Assembly: GCA_947579605.1 (NCBI GenBank) | Contig: OX388314.1 | Coordinates: forward strand, 9,548,001 to 9,612,000 | Source: Athripsodes cinereus | Taxonomy: Eukaryota > Arthropoda > Insecta > Trichoptera > Leptoceridae | Reading direction: 5' to 3' | Length of the DNA stretch: 64,000 nt | In this document: piece by piece, positions 44,986-56,937 of the stretch | How the letters are laid out: every line of letters begins with the position of its first letter | Numbering within the stretch: position 1 is the first letter of the stretch | The notes under the pieces: model-generated | What the model was told of the DNA's origin: nothing | The model's input: only the letters and a program-made list of their open reading frames with translations | Databases searched by the model: none | Translations under genes and position numbers: made by a program

Positions 44986-47900
44986 CAAAAATATAGATAT
45001 ATTAGGCTCAAGTTACAGGTACTAAAACCATATTTTAGGATGCGCCTTTAAAATGGACTTATTCATTATACAAATTATACAAATTTTAATTGCTTGGTAA
45101 ATTTAATGAATTGCTATGTCATATATATCTACCTATATAACATTTTATTTTAATACTAAAAATTTAAAAAATTTAAGAAATTTTGTGTTTTTTATCTCTA
45201 AGGAATTTTTGTTCCTGGTTTATTAATTTGTTAAAATATCATTATTATTAAAACAATAAGCGTGAAAATTGAATACATTGGTTCAGAATGAAATAAAAAA
45301 AAAATCATATAAACAATATAAAAAAAACAACTAAGTTCGTAATATAACCGATATTGGTTGACAAGAAAAAAAATCTATGATTTTATTTGTGCACAACTTG
45401 TAAAACTCCATAATTTTAATTTATAAATTATATAATTTATAAATTAAAAGAAAAAAAATCTTTGGAGATAAGAGAAATCTAAAAATGAATTAAAATTACA
45501 TAATATGTGGTATATTTCAATACGCACTACGCATAATAAATCCATTTTTATGTAAGTGTATATAACGGAAAGCTTGGGAAATGCACTGAAGATGGAAGCT
45601 TTATAAATTTAATTCACATAAATCGTTTTAATGTACCCACACACTAATAAAGATACACCATAATGATTACATCACATAAATTATTACAAAATTAATTGCA
45701 AAAGCTAAATCCAATTAAATTATCATCCGTTTATATACAATACAAAATAATAATATTATTATAACACAGACTTAGGTACATGTAATATGTATTATAAAGT
45801 TAATAAAACCCTCAACCGACATATTGAACGGTTGAAAAACTTCAATAAGAATCCAGTTAGAAGTACATCAGACGGCGATAACTCATAATCGACATCCGTT
45901 TATATGAATTACACGAAGGAGGAATATGCTATGAGGCAGAACTTAATAATATTTATCTGAAAGACATACCAGCCTTCGTTTTGTATATTGAAACCTAAAA
46001 ATATGTACCTACACATTTCTAGAAATAGATAAATATTTTCAAAGAATAGCAGTTTAAAAACGTTAGAATCATGTAATAGCAATGATTACTCAGAGGAACG
46101 ATAAGAGCTGAAGAATAAAAATTATAGTGACTTGTCAAGTTTTGAAGTGAAAGGCTTTTCAGGTAATATAGACATGTCCGTTATTAGATTCAAACAAGAA
46201 TGTTCCAATTAAATTGGGTATACGTTTTTCGACGATACAAATAATTTCCTATGAAAAGTCTATTTTAAAATACGACGAAGTGAAACCAATCAGAAACCTC
46301 GATTGGAGAACCATGTCTACACAATGCAACATTGTGTAGAATCTAATCGGAAGAAGTGAGAAAGGTGTCCCAACGCTTACGAATTGGCTCAAGGCTGGCT
46401 TAAGTGATCACTTTCGGTGTCCATGGACAACGTTCACCAATTCCACCATTCTCACTGTCACGATGTAAGGTCCACCAATCGAGAGACGCTTTATGCAAAC
46501 CTTAGAAGCAACCATCTTTTTGGGATCTCATTTTTCAGATCTCAAATAGATCGCGATCTCCCGTCTAAATGGCGCCGGAACAATTAAGTTCAATACTTTA
46601 TCGGCTGCTAGTTCGACCAGTCAGCAACAAATGTTTAGAATATTTACTAATTTTTTTATTGTTTATGTAAATACTAATCTTCAACAGCGGGTTTTCATCT
46701 TATTGAAATGAAACAAAAGTGTAATGGGAATATTTAAAAAAAAAATCTTTACATTTCATATAGGTATCTAATATGGTAATTTTTTTGATATTGTAATATA
46801 AAATTTTTGACAATAAATAATGCTAAATTGAAAGATAAACTAACCTATTGCACTTTTTAAATATTTGTATATTCTACCGTCTATTTCTATTATTGTGTAT
46901 TTATTTTGTGCAATGATGTTCATTTTTATTATTGTTAGAAAGTATAATTTTATCATTTAGGAACATAATCAGAGATCGCATGGATGGCAGTCATCTTAAA
47001 TCCAGCCATAGAATATGACGCTCATTTGAATAGGCCACGAATATTAATAGGTCAATTTAAAATTGGATATATTTACCCTCTTCTCGGTACTGTATTCGGA
47101 GTTCAGACTTTATCTCTAATCAGGCTAGACATAGTAACGGGCCAACTGTTGCCCCTAGAATAATTTCAAACTCATCACCAACACATTGTAACTCTACTAT
47201 ACACTATGTTGTATTGAGGCTTGTAGGTAGGTACATTAACATTATCTGTCCACAGCTAAAAGGGCGCTTAATATTGCAAGGATATAAACATCACTCATCC
47301 TTTATCACAATGAGCAAGAGATTTTTTCTGAAGGATGGAAAATGTGAACTATGGCAAATAGTTTATCGCTTTATACGATTTGATGAAAATATGGGTAACG
47401 TTTTTATCTGACATACACTTTAAGATACAAAATAATTGCTCTCACTGTACAAGTATTCCGTTTGTGACAATGTAGGTGCTTTATTCTTCTTATCAATCTA
47501 TTTGCATTTTTACAATAAAACAGAGCTTTGAATCCAACTGATAAGCAACTAATTTAGTAAAAAAAATACAAGTAACCAGACCTTTTCATTTTCATTATTA
47601 TATGTCACTTTTTTCAAACAATTTTAGTATGTTTGTTATCGAATATTACTTTATTACAGACGAAAACGTTTTAACGATAAACAAATTTATAAAGAAAAAA
47701 TACATCTAGCATAAAAAATAATGATAAGGCATTACAGTCTTCCGTCCATAAAAAAAACTAACAAGATATCAATTTAATCAATCAATGTACTCTTTCGAGT
47801 TTTGAAACAATGTCATCTAAACGGTGATAATTAGACAAAATTAAATTAAATGATGTGACAAGTGTTATGAAATTTTTTTTAACACATTTCTACATTTTGA

Positions 47901-48266
47901 GCATAAATTCAAGTCCTTCAAATGCAACATATGAAATAAAAAAATACACACACACAATACAATCGAAAAAAAAACCAAGGTGTAAGCGAAACACACAAAA
48001 TTTCATTGGATCAACGCACATACTATAATGCGAAAACAATATTCAATATTTTATATTGCAATTTCAAATCACAGCCAATAATAATATTATTAGTATTATT
48101 TATTAATAATAATAATACAGCAGAATTGAGTTAAATCCCACACCACCCACATCAAGTTTGTTGTTGGCTGTGGGGTCGAGATATGTAACTCGCTGCTAGC
48201 TTCTACTGTTCAGTAGGGGGTGATAGCGGAAAATCTAATATAACAACAATACACTGTATGTAGTAT
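44986..48266. other. AT-rich non-coding stretch
   Basis: No gene recognised. It includes a perfect 36-bp AT palindrome at 45414-45449. A less AT-rich patch at 46280-46640 contains ACACAATGCAACATTGTGT, but no frame or copy of it was found. The 47214-47411 frame is unsupported. Confidence 0.4.
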
Positions 48267-48302
48267 CCTACTACTACTAGTAGTAATAACAGTAGTAGTA
48301 GC
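48267..48302. repeat. imperfect (TAG)n / (CTA)n microsatellite
   Basis: CTACTACTACTAGTAGTAAT followed by CAGTAGTAGTAG: a small self-complementary trinucleotide run. Confidence 0.8.
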
Positions 48303-48516
48303 AATATAATAATGTATCATTCCACTCATAATATAACCGCTCTGCCACCGTTACGGGATTTATGTATGTTGCGTGCTATCAATAATATACGAGGCTGTAT
48401 ACATAGACTCATCACATCTGATATAAATGTACGAATAAGCAGAAGTAAACTTCTTAAGAAAATTATAAATAATATTATGGTCTTTTGCATCCTTAAGAAA
48501 TACACAATATAATGGC

Positions 48517-48534
48517 TGTGTGTGTGTGTGTGTG
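48517..48534. repeat. (TG)n microsatellite
   Basis: About nine uninterrupted TG dinucleotides. Confidence 0.9.
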
Positions 48535-48744
48535 GCATCAATAATGGACGGCGATAGAGAATGGTATCGCCAAGAGTAGTTTCATAAAGGGTAAGGTAGG
48601 ATATAGTTCGTTTATTTGTTACCATGATAATTGCAGGACCTTTTACACAAGGCTATTAAAAATGATACGATTTTAATTTCAAAACAGTATTTCACTTTTA
48701 TTATAACTTTAAAAGCATCCTTAATAATAATCGGACTATTTATA

Positions 48745-49618
48745 TGTCGCGCCGTTTAATGATCCGTGACCATCTCAAGGGCGCCGTGACTTCTCCCGAA
48801 CAGTAGTGTTTTCAACTTGGTTTTAAATGTGGTTGTGGACTGATTCACCCTCAGATCTGTGGGCAGTCTGTTCCAGGCGGATGGCGCGGCGGCTCTGAAG
48901 CTCCTTTCAGCAAACTTGGAGGTGTTCGCCATATTGGGTTTCACAAGTTTGTTGACAGCAGAAGAGGCCGAGCGCAGCGGTCGTCTCGGAGTTTCGTCAA
49001 CGGAACAGAGTTCGGTTAGACATATGGGTGCCGTGCCGCATAAGGCCTTGTGGACAGTGAGACACAATTTAAACTCTACTCTCTCTGGGACCGTCAGCCA
49101 ATGTAGATCTTTTAGTAGTGGAGTGATGTGGCAACGCTTGTTCTCTCTGTAGATAGTCCTGGCGGCAGCATTAAAAGCCATCTGGAGGCGATTGAGAAGA
49201 GTCTGGGGCAGTCCTGTGTATATGATGTTGCAGTAATCCAGACGAGAGATGACAAAGGAGGCGATCAGACTTTTTACTGCATCTACAGATCGATTTTTGG
49301 ATACGAGATGCAGTTGATGAATGTGGAAAAAGGCTGTGCTTACTGTCCTGGATACTTTGGCTTCCATGGAGGGTGCTTCGTCCAGTAAGACGCCGAGAAC
49401 GGATATTGTGCGCGATGGTGTTATGTTGGTGCCAGCAACAGAGATTTGTTTGGTGTCTATGAGATATTGACGTCCTGGGGAGGCAACCCACATAAATTCG
49501 GTTTTGGTCGGATTCAGTTTTAGGCGTCTCTGGGCCATTATAGACGAGAGTTTTTCAACGCACCGGACAGTGGTAGCCACTAGATTGTCCTTTTGATCCA
49601 GATATACGCACGATTTAT
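48745..49618 (-). pseudogene. L2/CR1-like LINE, C-terminal half of ORF2
   Basis: An open minus frame (49628-48756, 290 codons) whose recognisable part starts near CVYLDQ, just past where palm motif C would be, so the catalytic aspartates are lost. It shows QRRLKLNPTKTEFMW (template-grip/thumb), SRLDYCNIIYTGLPQ, LQMAFNAAARTIY, LLKDLHWLTVPERVEFKL and AAPSAWNRLPTDLR, in the order typical of L2/CR1 proteins, and ends GALEMVTDH-stop. The GGGCGCCGT stretch near the end is shared with the remnant at 1.0 kb. It is 5'-truncated but has no internal stop. Confidence 0.9.
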
Positions 49619-49644
49619 GAAAAAACAAAAATTGAACTGAATTC

Positions 49645-49677
49645 GTTTCTCTCTCTCTCTCTGTCTCTCTGGTTTTT
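49645..49677. repeat. (TC)n microsatellite
   Basis: TCTCTCTCTCTCTCTGTCTC run beside the 5' truncation point of the L2/CR1-like copy. Confidence 0.9.
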
Positions 49678-49875
49678 GTCTAGCTTTTGTTCTAATTAAT
49701 AGATTTAAAAAAATGTATATTATGTTATTGTTTGCTAACAACGGGTTCGTCATGCGCTTTGGTAATAATATATGTGGGACCTTAATTGGTTTGTAAGTTT
49801 ATGAGATTTGTAATTTTGATTTTTATTAAGTTAAACTGTATCCTTTAAGACAATAAATAAATATGATTATTATAG

Positions 49876-50614
49876 TTGGAATTTGCATCAGTTGTATGGA
49901 ACCCACAATATATAACATACATAGATCGGATAGAAAGGGTTCAAAACAAATTTTTAAAACATATTAATTTCAGATGTAGGTTATCTTTCGATGACTATAA
50001 ACTTTCTGCCCGTCACCATAGGGTTGCAACTTTGGAAAACAGGCGAACTGTAAGTGACATGATGTACTTATATAAACTCCTGAATGGTGTCATCGACTCG
50101 ACTGAACTTATCCATAAAATACACTTTAACTGCCCCCCAAGACGAACGAGAACTGGTTCTACATTTAGACTTCCACAGTGTACCACAAATTACTGCCAAA
50201 ACTCGTATATACAACGAGCTTGTGGTAGTTACGACTCATTTTTTGGCGCGGTGGATATCCACCAACATACTAAGACCAAATTTAAGTCTCAAATATCTGA
50301 GACTTTAAACAGAGGATGACTCTGCTGTAATGGTTTTCCTTTCCTTCCCTTTTCCTTCTTCATGAGCGCTCCATTGTAGGTTTAATTTTTCTCTACAAAT
50401 ATAAGATACTTAGTCTTGTTAAGAATCATACATACTAACTTTAAATAAAAGCACTTTTCCATTTTTAGAATTAAGATTATATGTCAACTAAAAACTTGTA
50501 ATATTACTGCAAACTGTTTTGGTTTACTTATTATGTAACTTATATCTTGTAATGTATTCTGTTTAACTGTTTGTTTGCTTAAAATAAAATAAAATAAAAA
50601 TAAAATAAAAAAAT
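49876..50614 (+). pseudogene. jockey/CR1-group LINE, third truncated copy with tail
   Basis: Plus frame 49876-50319 begins LEFASVVWNPQYITYIDR, the same thumb block as the 6.5-kb copy, continues through LENRRTVSDMMYLYKLLNG and IHFNCPPRRTRTGSTFRLPQ and ends at TGA 50317-50319. The 3' UTR runs to an (AAAAT)n tail at 50580-50614. Cut just before this block, it has no RT palm. Its frame is the best preserved C-terminus of the three copies. Confidence 0.9.
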
Positions 50615-50690
50615 AGTTTATAGACTGATTACCTACAACATTTTCAAATATTGTATGGTAAATTTATTGCATTGTAAGTTTATTGTAAGG

Positions 50691-50799
50691 TAAATTTATT
50701 GTAAGTTTGCATGTTTCTTACATGCAGCTGATCTGCTGGCTACCCCAATTGTGGGATATGCCGTGATGGTATAGTATAGTATAGTATAGTAAATTTATT
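50691..50799 (+). mobile_element. SINE-like family S, 3' end copy with 10-bp TSD
   Basis: TAAATTTATT at 50691-50700 and 50790-50799 flanks an 89-bp 3' piece: GTTTGCATGTTTCTTACATG, GCTACCCCAATTGTGGGATA, TGCCGTGATGG and a (TATAG)n tail. The 3' end closely resembles LINE B (see findings). Confidence 0.92.
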
Positions 50800-51366
50800 T
50801 AAGCACATGCACAGTAATTCAATCGAATATGTCCACAAACGGAAAGCATTTTCATCCCTTGAGTGAGTTTGACTATAATGCTTTATGACATACAGTACAT
50901 TTGTTCGTATAATAATAATAAAGCTATACCTTTGTGATGTGTAGTGACGCACTTATTATTATTATTATGACATTGCAGTTTGCGGCTTAGCTGATCCGTC
51001 GTCTAGGGCTACGAGAGTCAACCACCAAGACATTAAGTAAGAAGGTATTATAAGATTGCATATTGTATCTGAACTATAGACACCTTCTAAATATATAATT
51101 TATGATAGTTAGGTAGATGGAAGAAATCAGTATAAAGTGATAATCTCGCCACAGCATATCATCACATTTTTTTTATGTAAGCTGATTTGTTGATTTTGCT
51201 ATGTGCATGATGTACAAGAACAATAAAATTAATAAATGAAACCATTACTATGATAAAATATTGGTAGACGGTATAAGGAAATCTTGTTACATTTCGGTAT
51301 TGACATCTCAAGATATTTTCAGTGAAGTTTGATTAAATTAGGTTATTGATTCAGCGATTTTTTTTA
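50800..51366. other. AT-rich non-coding stretch
   Basis: Nothing recognised. Confidence 0.4.
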
Positions 51367-51503
51367 ATATGTATCTGGGTTTTTGTTATAAACCCAAATA
51401 CAACTCTATATAATTTTCATAGTAAGCTAGAAGTTTGTGTCGTGAAAGGAAAGTCTGCCGGTATCTGGGATCGATACGCGAACCTCTCCACTTGCTAACT
51501 CAT
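51367..51503 (-). mobile_element. tRNA-like SINE family T, copy 1
   Basis: Minus-strand match to the copy at 55.6 kb: CTTTCACGACACAA, AGCTTACTATGAAA, TTGTATTTGGGTTTATAACA and AAAAACCCAGATA. The tRNA-like head (GGTTCGCGTATCGATCCCAG) is more diverged than the body. Confidence 0.75.
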
Positions 51504-51589
51504 TTATATGAAATAACACAATAATAATAATTTAGAAAACATGTACTGATTTTTCGCCTTCTGTTTGTTTTTTCTCAATTACAAGCAGA

Positions 51590-51739
51590 TCTTGACGGTT
51601 GAGACGACCTTCTTTTACAATACGCTATTTCCATAACAACGATATCAGAGCATTAGAAATTTCGCAAAAAGATTTATCTAGATTGGCTCAGAATAGTTCT
51701 CAGTGGAGAGGCTTATTAGATGAACTTTATAGTTACTAG
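51590..51739 (+). pseudogene. LINE A-related C-terminal remnant
   Basis: The plus frame reads RLRRPSFTIRYFHNNDIRAL, then SRLAQNSSQWRGLLDELYS and stop, aligning with the last 45 residues of LINE A (RRPGRPSFTIHRSYDNDIRA... LAQRRSEWRRLVSAL). It is clearly divergent, so it comes from an older or sister subfamily rather than the young LINE A copies. Confidence 0.75.
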
Positions 51740-52000
51740 CCTATTTTTATAGCCAGGTCGTTTGACATCAAAAGGTAAATGTCTTCGAGGCAATAAAATT
51801 TTATACTACCTTTTAATAAAGTTTCGATAAACTATTCAATAAACCAACAAGCTGAGAAATCAGTTGGGAAATATTTTCGCTGCAGTAAGTAGAAAACTCG
51901 AGTGGTTTGTAGAAAAATTAATCACGTCGCTACAAAGTAACGAAATGTACTAGGACAACATTGGGTTGAGTAGTTACGAAAAAAAAAATAAACAAAAAAA

Positions 52001-52150
52001 ACCTTTCCCTCCGTGCCAATAAAAGTTCAAAATATTCAGATTGGGAGGCTTATCTAATCGCTGAATTGAAGATGTAGAATGTCTTGTGAAATGTTTAGTA
52101 AAATATTTTCGATTACCTGGCTTTTACAAGACACTAGAAAACATAGTATT
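52001..52150 (-). mobile_element. SINE-like family S, diverged copy
   Basis: CCCTCCGTGCCAATAAAA, TTCAGATTGGGAGGC, AATCGCTGAATT, GATGTAGAATGTCTT, CCTGGCTTTTACAAGACACT and AGAAAACATAGTATTCG follow the family order. Tail and 5' end are lost. Confidence 0.65.
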
Positions 52151-54654
52151 CGTCGGAGACTTCATGTATAAAATAATACATTTACGTGAATCATTCCATT
52201 AAAAAATCGACATTCTCCTTACAGTATCCAGTATACTCGTAATTACCAGCTCCATTCAGAAAGATACGACTTTTGTGACTAATGGAAGAAGTTTATAAGC
52301 ATTTCAGTTGTGTAATATATATTTTTGTATATCTTTTCAAAAATCTTAACTGGACAGACACATACTTTTAAAATTGATGATTAAAAAGTGCAAAATTAAT
52401 TAAATAAACTACGTAATCCTGATAATGGTCAGTTTTTGGTACATTAGGCAAGACATCAGCAGACAAAAGTGTTTTCTAAAGAAGCCTATAACGTTTCTTA
52501 TTGATATGTAGCATAAGTACCTACACGAAATGAAAAATGATATTTTATTATGATATAAAATACTGTACTTGCATAGAAACCCCATGAGAGATGTATCAGC
52601 GACGTGTATTATGAGTTTTAATATTATGAACTAAACAACATGTCGTTGTACTCCAGACTTATAGGTACATGACTATTATTATATAGGGTTCATAAGAAAA
52701 TTGTTATATGTTTCATAATAAAATATTATGTATTTTATTTCACATCAAATTTGTGGCGGTCGATCACCCATGCAACGATAGAGGTAATAATCCTGCCATT
52801 GTAATATTGCGTTGTACAATTTAGCTTTAGAGGGTTCTTCATGAAGGGTTGTAAGTGAAATGTAAACAATTTAGCTTTGCATTATTTCCTTGCCAATTTG
52901 CAGTATTTATCAAAAAATACATTTAAAGTTGGAAAAGCAAATTTAGCTAATACATTTTCAACCCTGAGTAGACCGTAGGTAGGAACCGGGCTGCAAAGAA
53001 GAGGGGGGTTCTAGCCAGTTGAAGTCCGGCACTACCTGGTCTGAAAAGCTGGGTGATGGATTCCCCCCTCCCTCAAAAAAGGTATTTAATTAGTAAAATT
53101 TAATCAATTATTGTAATCTGTCATATATCCACCACGTTTTCTAATAAAAAGAGGTAAGAGGTAAAAATTCATTTAAACATATTTTGAACTACTCCAGATT
53201 AATCATTCCAATTGATCACACTCATCCATAGTCAACCTATTTGAATAGGTATTAACTAGGTAGGTATGTTGTATATGATACACATACATATGTGAACTTC
53301 CTTAAGGAGTGCACAACACAGAGTTTCGACGCTAATGAATCGACTTAGGCTTGGTTAAGAGTACTCTTTAAACCTAGGTAACATTCCCAATTCCTCTGTG
53401 TCATGCTTATCACATGACTTGAAATTTTTGAAAGTTGTATATAATATATATGTTACAACATATTATGTTACAACTCAATTGAGTTAGTGTGGAATAGTGT
53501 GACCAAAAAATAAATGAAATTATTTGCGTAGGTAATATACGTTTCTGAAAAGTTCCACGCTTTTCTGAAACTAGAAATAAGTTAAGTTTAATCTCAGATT
53601 TTCTATCACGAACCGCCTTTTTTTCTAACAGATAATGGACATAAATATGGAAATTCTTGTGATTGTCTAATGATACAAAAACTCATTTGATCGATGAATC
53701 TTTGGTTCCACTAGTAGATGTCTGGTGGAACCAAATTTATCAACAGGAAATTCGGAAACCCGTGTGATGAAAAACTATTGGGAGTATAATTTCTATAACA
53801 TATTACAAAAATTAGGTAGGTACATAAAAATAAACATGATCCTGTGAAACAAAACTATTGTGAGAAATTAATCATAATTTCAATATTTATCGTTGCGTTG
53901 ACCTAAAGTGTCAAACCCTTTATATCTCATAGAAATATAAGGATTGAAAGTATTGCACATTAGATAAAACGAACTATTAGGGATAGTAGAAAACACGATG
54001 GGAGTAAGTACAATCATACTTAAATAGACAGAGGCGGAAGTTTAAAGATCATGCTGCTGTGACTATATTGTAGATCTCCTTCCCTCTTGTCATTTTCCTC
54101 ATGTCTGAGGATGGTGGCAGCGGTAAATCATGATGATAATTTTATCCATTTGTGTCTGTTCTGTGTTATTTTTTGGATCATGTGCAGTATATTGATTTCT
54201 TTATTGAGAGAGATTAGATAATGCTCTTTAAAGAATATGAAAAAAGTATCTCTCAATAATTAAAATAAACAAAATATATATATACATAATGGAACAAAAC
54301 ATTTGTCTTTAATTTCATTATGGAATTATACTACCTAAACATACCACACAATGAAAAGACACTGACTTTACCTATCCACTTATTTCGCTTCTTAGATTGA
54401 ATAGTTTTATACTTGTTGCACCTAGAAAAAAGGACTAAAGAAACGTGACTGCAACCACTCCTGACTTTTACAGTCTACAGCAGTAAAGTGGGTGTAACGA
54501 CCTACGACGTCTGTTCTTATGGATTATTTGTGGTCTACTAGAGAGCTTTATTGCTGGGGTAACAAAGTCAAAACGGAAATCTAAATTATTTTTATTTACG
54601 ATATATAAGCGCAAATTCTGATGCATTCTATTGTAACATAAGTACATATTATTT
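52151..54654. other. AT-rich non-coding stretch
   Basis: No gene recognised. A GC-richer patch at 52975-53065 (AACCGGGCTGCAAAGAAGAG, AAGTCCGGCACTACCTGG) matches nothing else here. Confidence 0.4.
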
Positions 54655-55127
54655 TTACTCTAATCCTTCATATACACATATTATTATTATTACTGACAAC
54701 AAGACGATTCTTACAAGGATTATTACAGCTGCTACAAGGCCAATGCGATCCCAGAAGATAATCTTAAACGATATCCAAACGACAACACAGCTACAATATA
54801 AATCTTCAATTTTTCTTATAAATTCTGCATACGTCATGGTAAAAATATCAATTTCCCCAGCAAGACCATTAAATATATGACAATTAAACATACGACCAAG
54901 TTCTGCGAATTTGCAGTTATTTTGTGATGAGGTGTACCTTAACTCACGCATTCAATTTTAGATAAATTTAGAACTAAAGCCTTTTTCAGTATTTTTAAAC
55001 CCATTCTAGGATATAGTAGATCTTCCCCTTTTATACTACTATGAACTGTAATTTTTGGATGATATATTCCAATCACTCGGGAAAAGCTGTTTGCACAGTC
55101 ATAACATAATTTGTATATCATTTGCAT
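54655..55127 (-). CDS. unrecognised overlapping open frames (possible exon pair)
   Basis: Two minus frames overlap by 13 bp. The first (55127-54939, 62 codons) starts MQMIYKLCYDCANSF and reaches KIEC immediately before GTGAGTT, a good donor at about 54947. The second (54951-54655, 98 codons) starts at an ATG inside that junction and ends in two strongly hydrophobic helices (IGLVAAVIILVRIVLLSVII). They could be one gene broken by a frameshift, an exon plus intron read-through, or chance. Hydrophobic ATT/GTT-rich frames are cheap in AT-rich DNA. No family recognised. Confidence 0.22.
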
Positions 55128-55208
55128 CTATCCACTTATCATATTTATATATATTCAGGACGATAGCCGCTGATGGGGAGGGCTGTAGTCCCGAAGAGCT
55201 GATTCTAG

Positions 55209-55332
55209 GAAACGGTATCATCATCATCATCATCGCCCTCAACGCTCCTCTCGGGAGCACAGGGCAGAAACCAGCCTCCTCCATTCAGAGCGTCTCTGTG
55301 CCAATTGCGTCACCTCTTTCCACGAAACGGTA
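55209..55332 (-). mobile_element. LINE A 3' end, ~108-bp copy with 9-bp TSD
   Basis: GAAACGGTA at 55209-55217 and 55324-55332 flanks a (ATC)n tail (55218-55233) plus about 90 bp identical to the LINE A 3' end (CGCCCTCAACGCTCCTCTCG through CAATTGCGTCACCTCTTTCC). An extreme 5' truncation with an intact duplication, so a recent insertion. Confidence 0.95.
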
Positions 55333-55604
55333 AGGTGATAATAAATTGTTTATCGTCAAATATTAAAGTGGGAAAATTAAAGCAGGACGCGACAATGAAC
55401 AAAACGAACTCATTTGTTACCGAATCAATCACAAAATATTATATTAAATATAATTTTTTTATTCAAATAATATGTAAGAAAAAATGTGCGAACCGACATA
55501 ACATGCATACTAATACGTAAGTTTGTCTATGAAATAGACTATTTATAGAAGATTATAAGAGAATAGATTACTTTTATTACTCCAATACATATTTCGTCGG
55601 TATC
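55333..55604. other. AT-rich non-coding stretch
   Basis: Nothing recognised. Confidence 0.4.
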
Positions 55605-55765
55605 CTGGAGGTAGAGTCTCGGCCTCGTAAACATGGGGTCCGTGGTTCGATACCAGGTGCCGGCAAACTCCCCTTTCACGACACAAGCTTTTAGTAGCTT
55701 ACTGTGAAAGGTGTATAAGGTTGTATTTGGGTTTATAACAAAAAACCCAGATATATCTATTATAT
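55605..55765 (+). mobile_element. tRNA-like SINE family T, best copy
   Basis: The head has an A-box-like GGAGGTAGAGTCTCGG and an excellent B box GTGGTTCGATACC (about 55643-55655). The body contains CCCTTTCACGACACAAGC, GTAGCTTACTGTGAAAGG and TTGTATTTGGGTTTATAACA. It ends with the inverted repeat TGGGTTT...AAACCCA, which could form a 3' stem-loop. Related copies are at 51.4 kb (minus) and 63.3 kb (plus). Confidence 0.8.
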
Positions 55766-56937
55766 AAAAAAAAAATTACAAGGGGAAATCTTCTATTCTA
55801 AATTTAAAATAATAAAATATAACGTTTGTTTTTACATAGATATATCAATTGCTATGTGAAATTATTATGATGAAAATAATATTATTGTATGAATAATATA
55901 TAAAAATAAATGCTATAAGTATATGTGGTATTAGTTTATTATAGCTGTCGTGCCATGAACTGTCTGGTGGGGTAAAATAAAATAAAATGATAATGTCGGT
56001 TCAATTTACCGCGATGTCGTAAATATTTATAACACAAAAATAATAGGCATACCTATATATGAATCTACATACGTACTAATAAATGTAATAATAAATAATA
56101 AACTCCCAAATTCACGATGAAGTAAATCTAAATTAATAATATTGAAAAAAATCTTATAGTAATCGTGTGTTCTATACTCATCAGATATATAATGATTATA
56201 CTTTTAAATACCTAAGCACACACAAACCAAAACAGTTCAAATGTCAATATGGTAATACAATGAATTCCACTTTTTCACTTCATTAAGCTAGTAGTTGTGT
56301 CATGATTTGACTTGTTAGAGGATAGATTGGAGCAGGAAAATAATCTGTAATGAAGAAAAATAATCAATAAAAATCAAATAATTGACATCATTAACAAATA
56401 TCAACAAACTTATGTATAGACTGATATAAAGATTAAACAAAATATGTGAATAGGATAGATAATAAAAAGTTCATGAAATGTTACAATAAATAATTTACGG
56501 TAGAGTTTCGAGCCTTCCAGAGGAGAATTTGGTGACTCGAATTCTGCTGTCAGATTAATTCACGTTCAAGTAAGAATCGTATTAGGTTCATACTGTATGT
56601 TAGATACTGAGAGTAAATTTCACAAGATACTTAAAGCATTTAACACAATATGGAAAATACCCATCTGAAGAATACATGTTATGTAGATGTAACCAGAATC
56701 AGGACGACTGTCACCTACTAATATATCCATTGATGGAGGAGCTGTAGTCATGAACACATGACAATGAAAAATAAGGAGGCAATATTCATCCATGTTGGAT
56801 TTGGAAAATTTAGACCGTACCTACGCGTAAAAGTGAGTTATTTTTCAAAGCAAAAGAATTTTACATTAACAATTCAAAATTCAAAAAGCTAGTTTAGAGT
56901 TGTACTGAGATATCTTCCAACTAACTCAATTTGAAAC
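55766..56937. other. AT-rich non-coding stretch
   Basis: No gene seen. GGTAGAGTTTCGAGCC at 56500 with GTGACTCGAATTCTG downstream is vaguely tRNA-like but too weak to call. Confidence 0.4.

Noticed and set aside
56495..56570. tRNA-like head
   Set aside because: A- and B-box resemblance is too weak and no body or second copy is visible.
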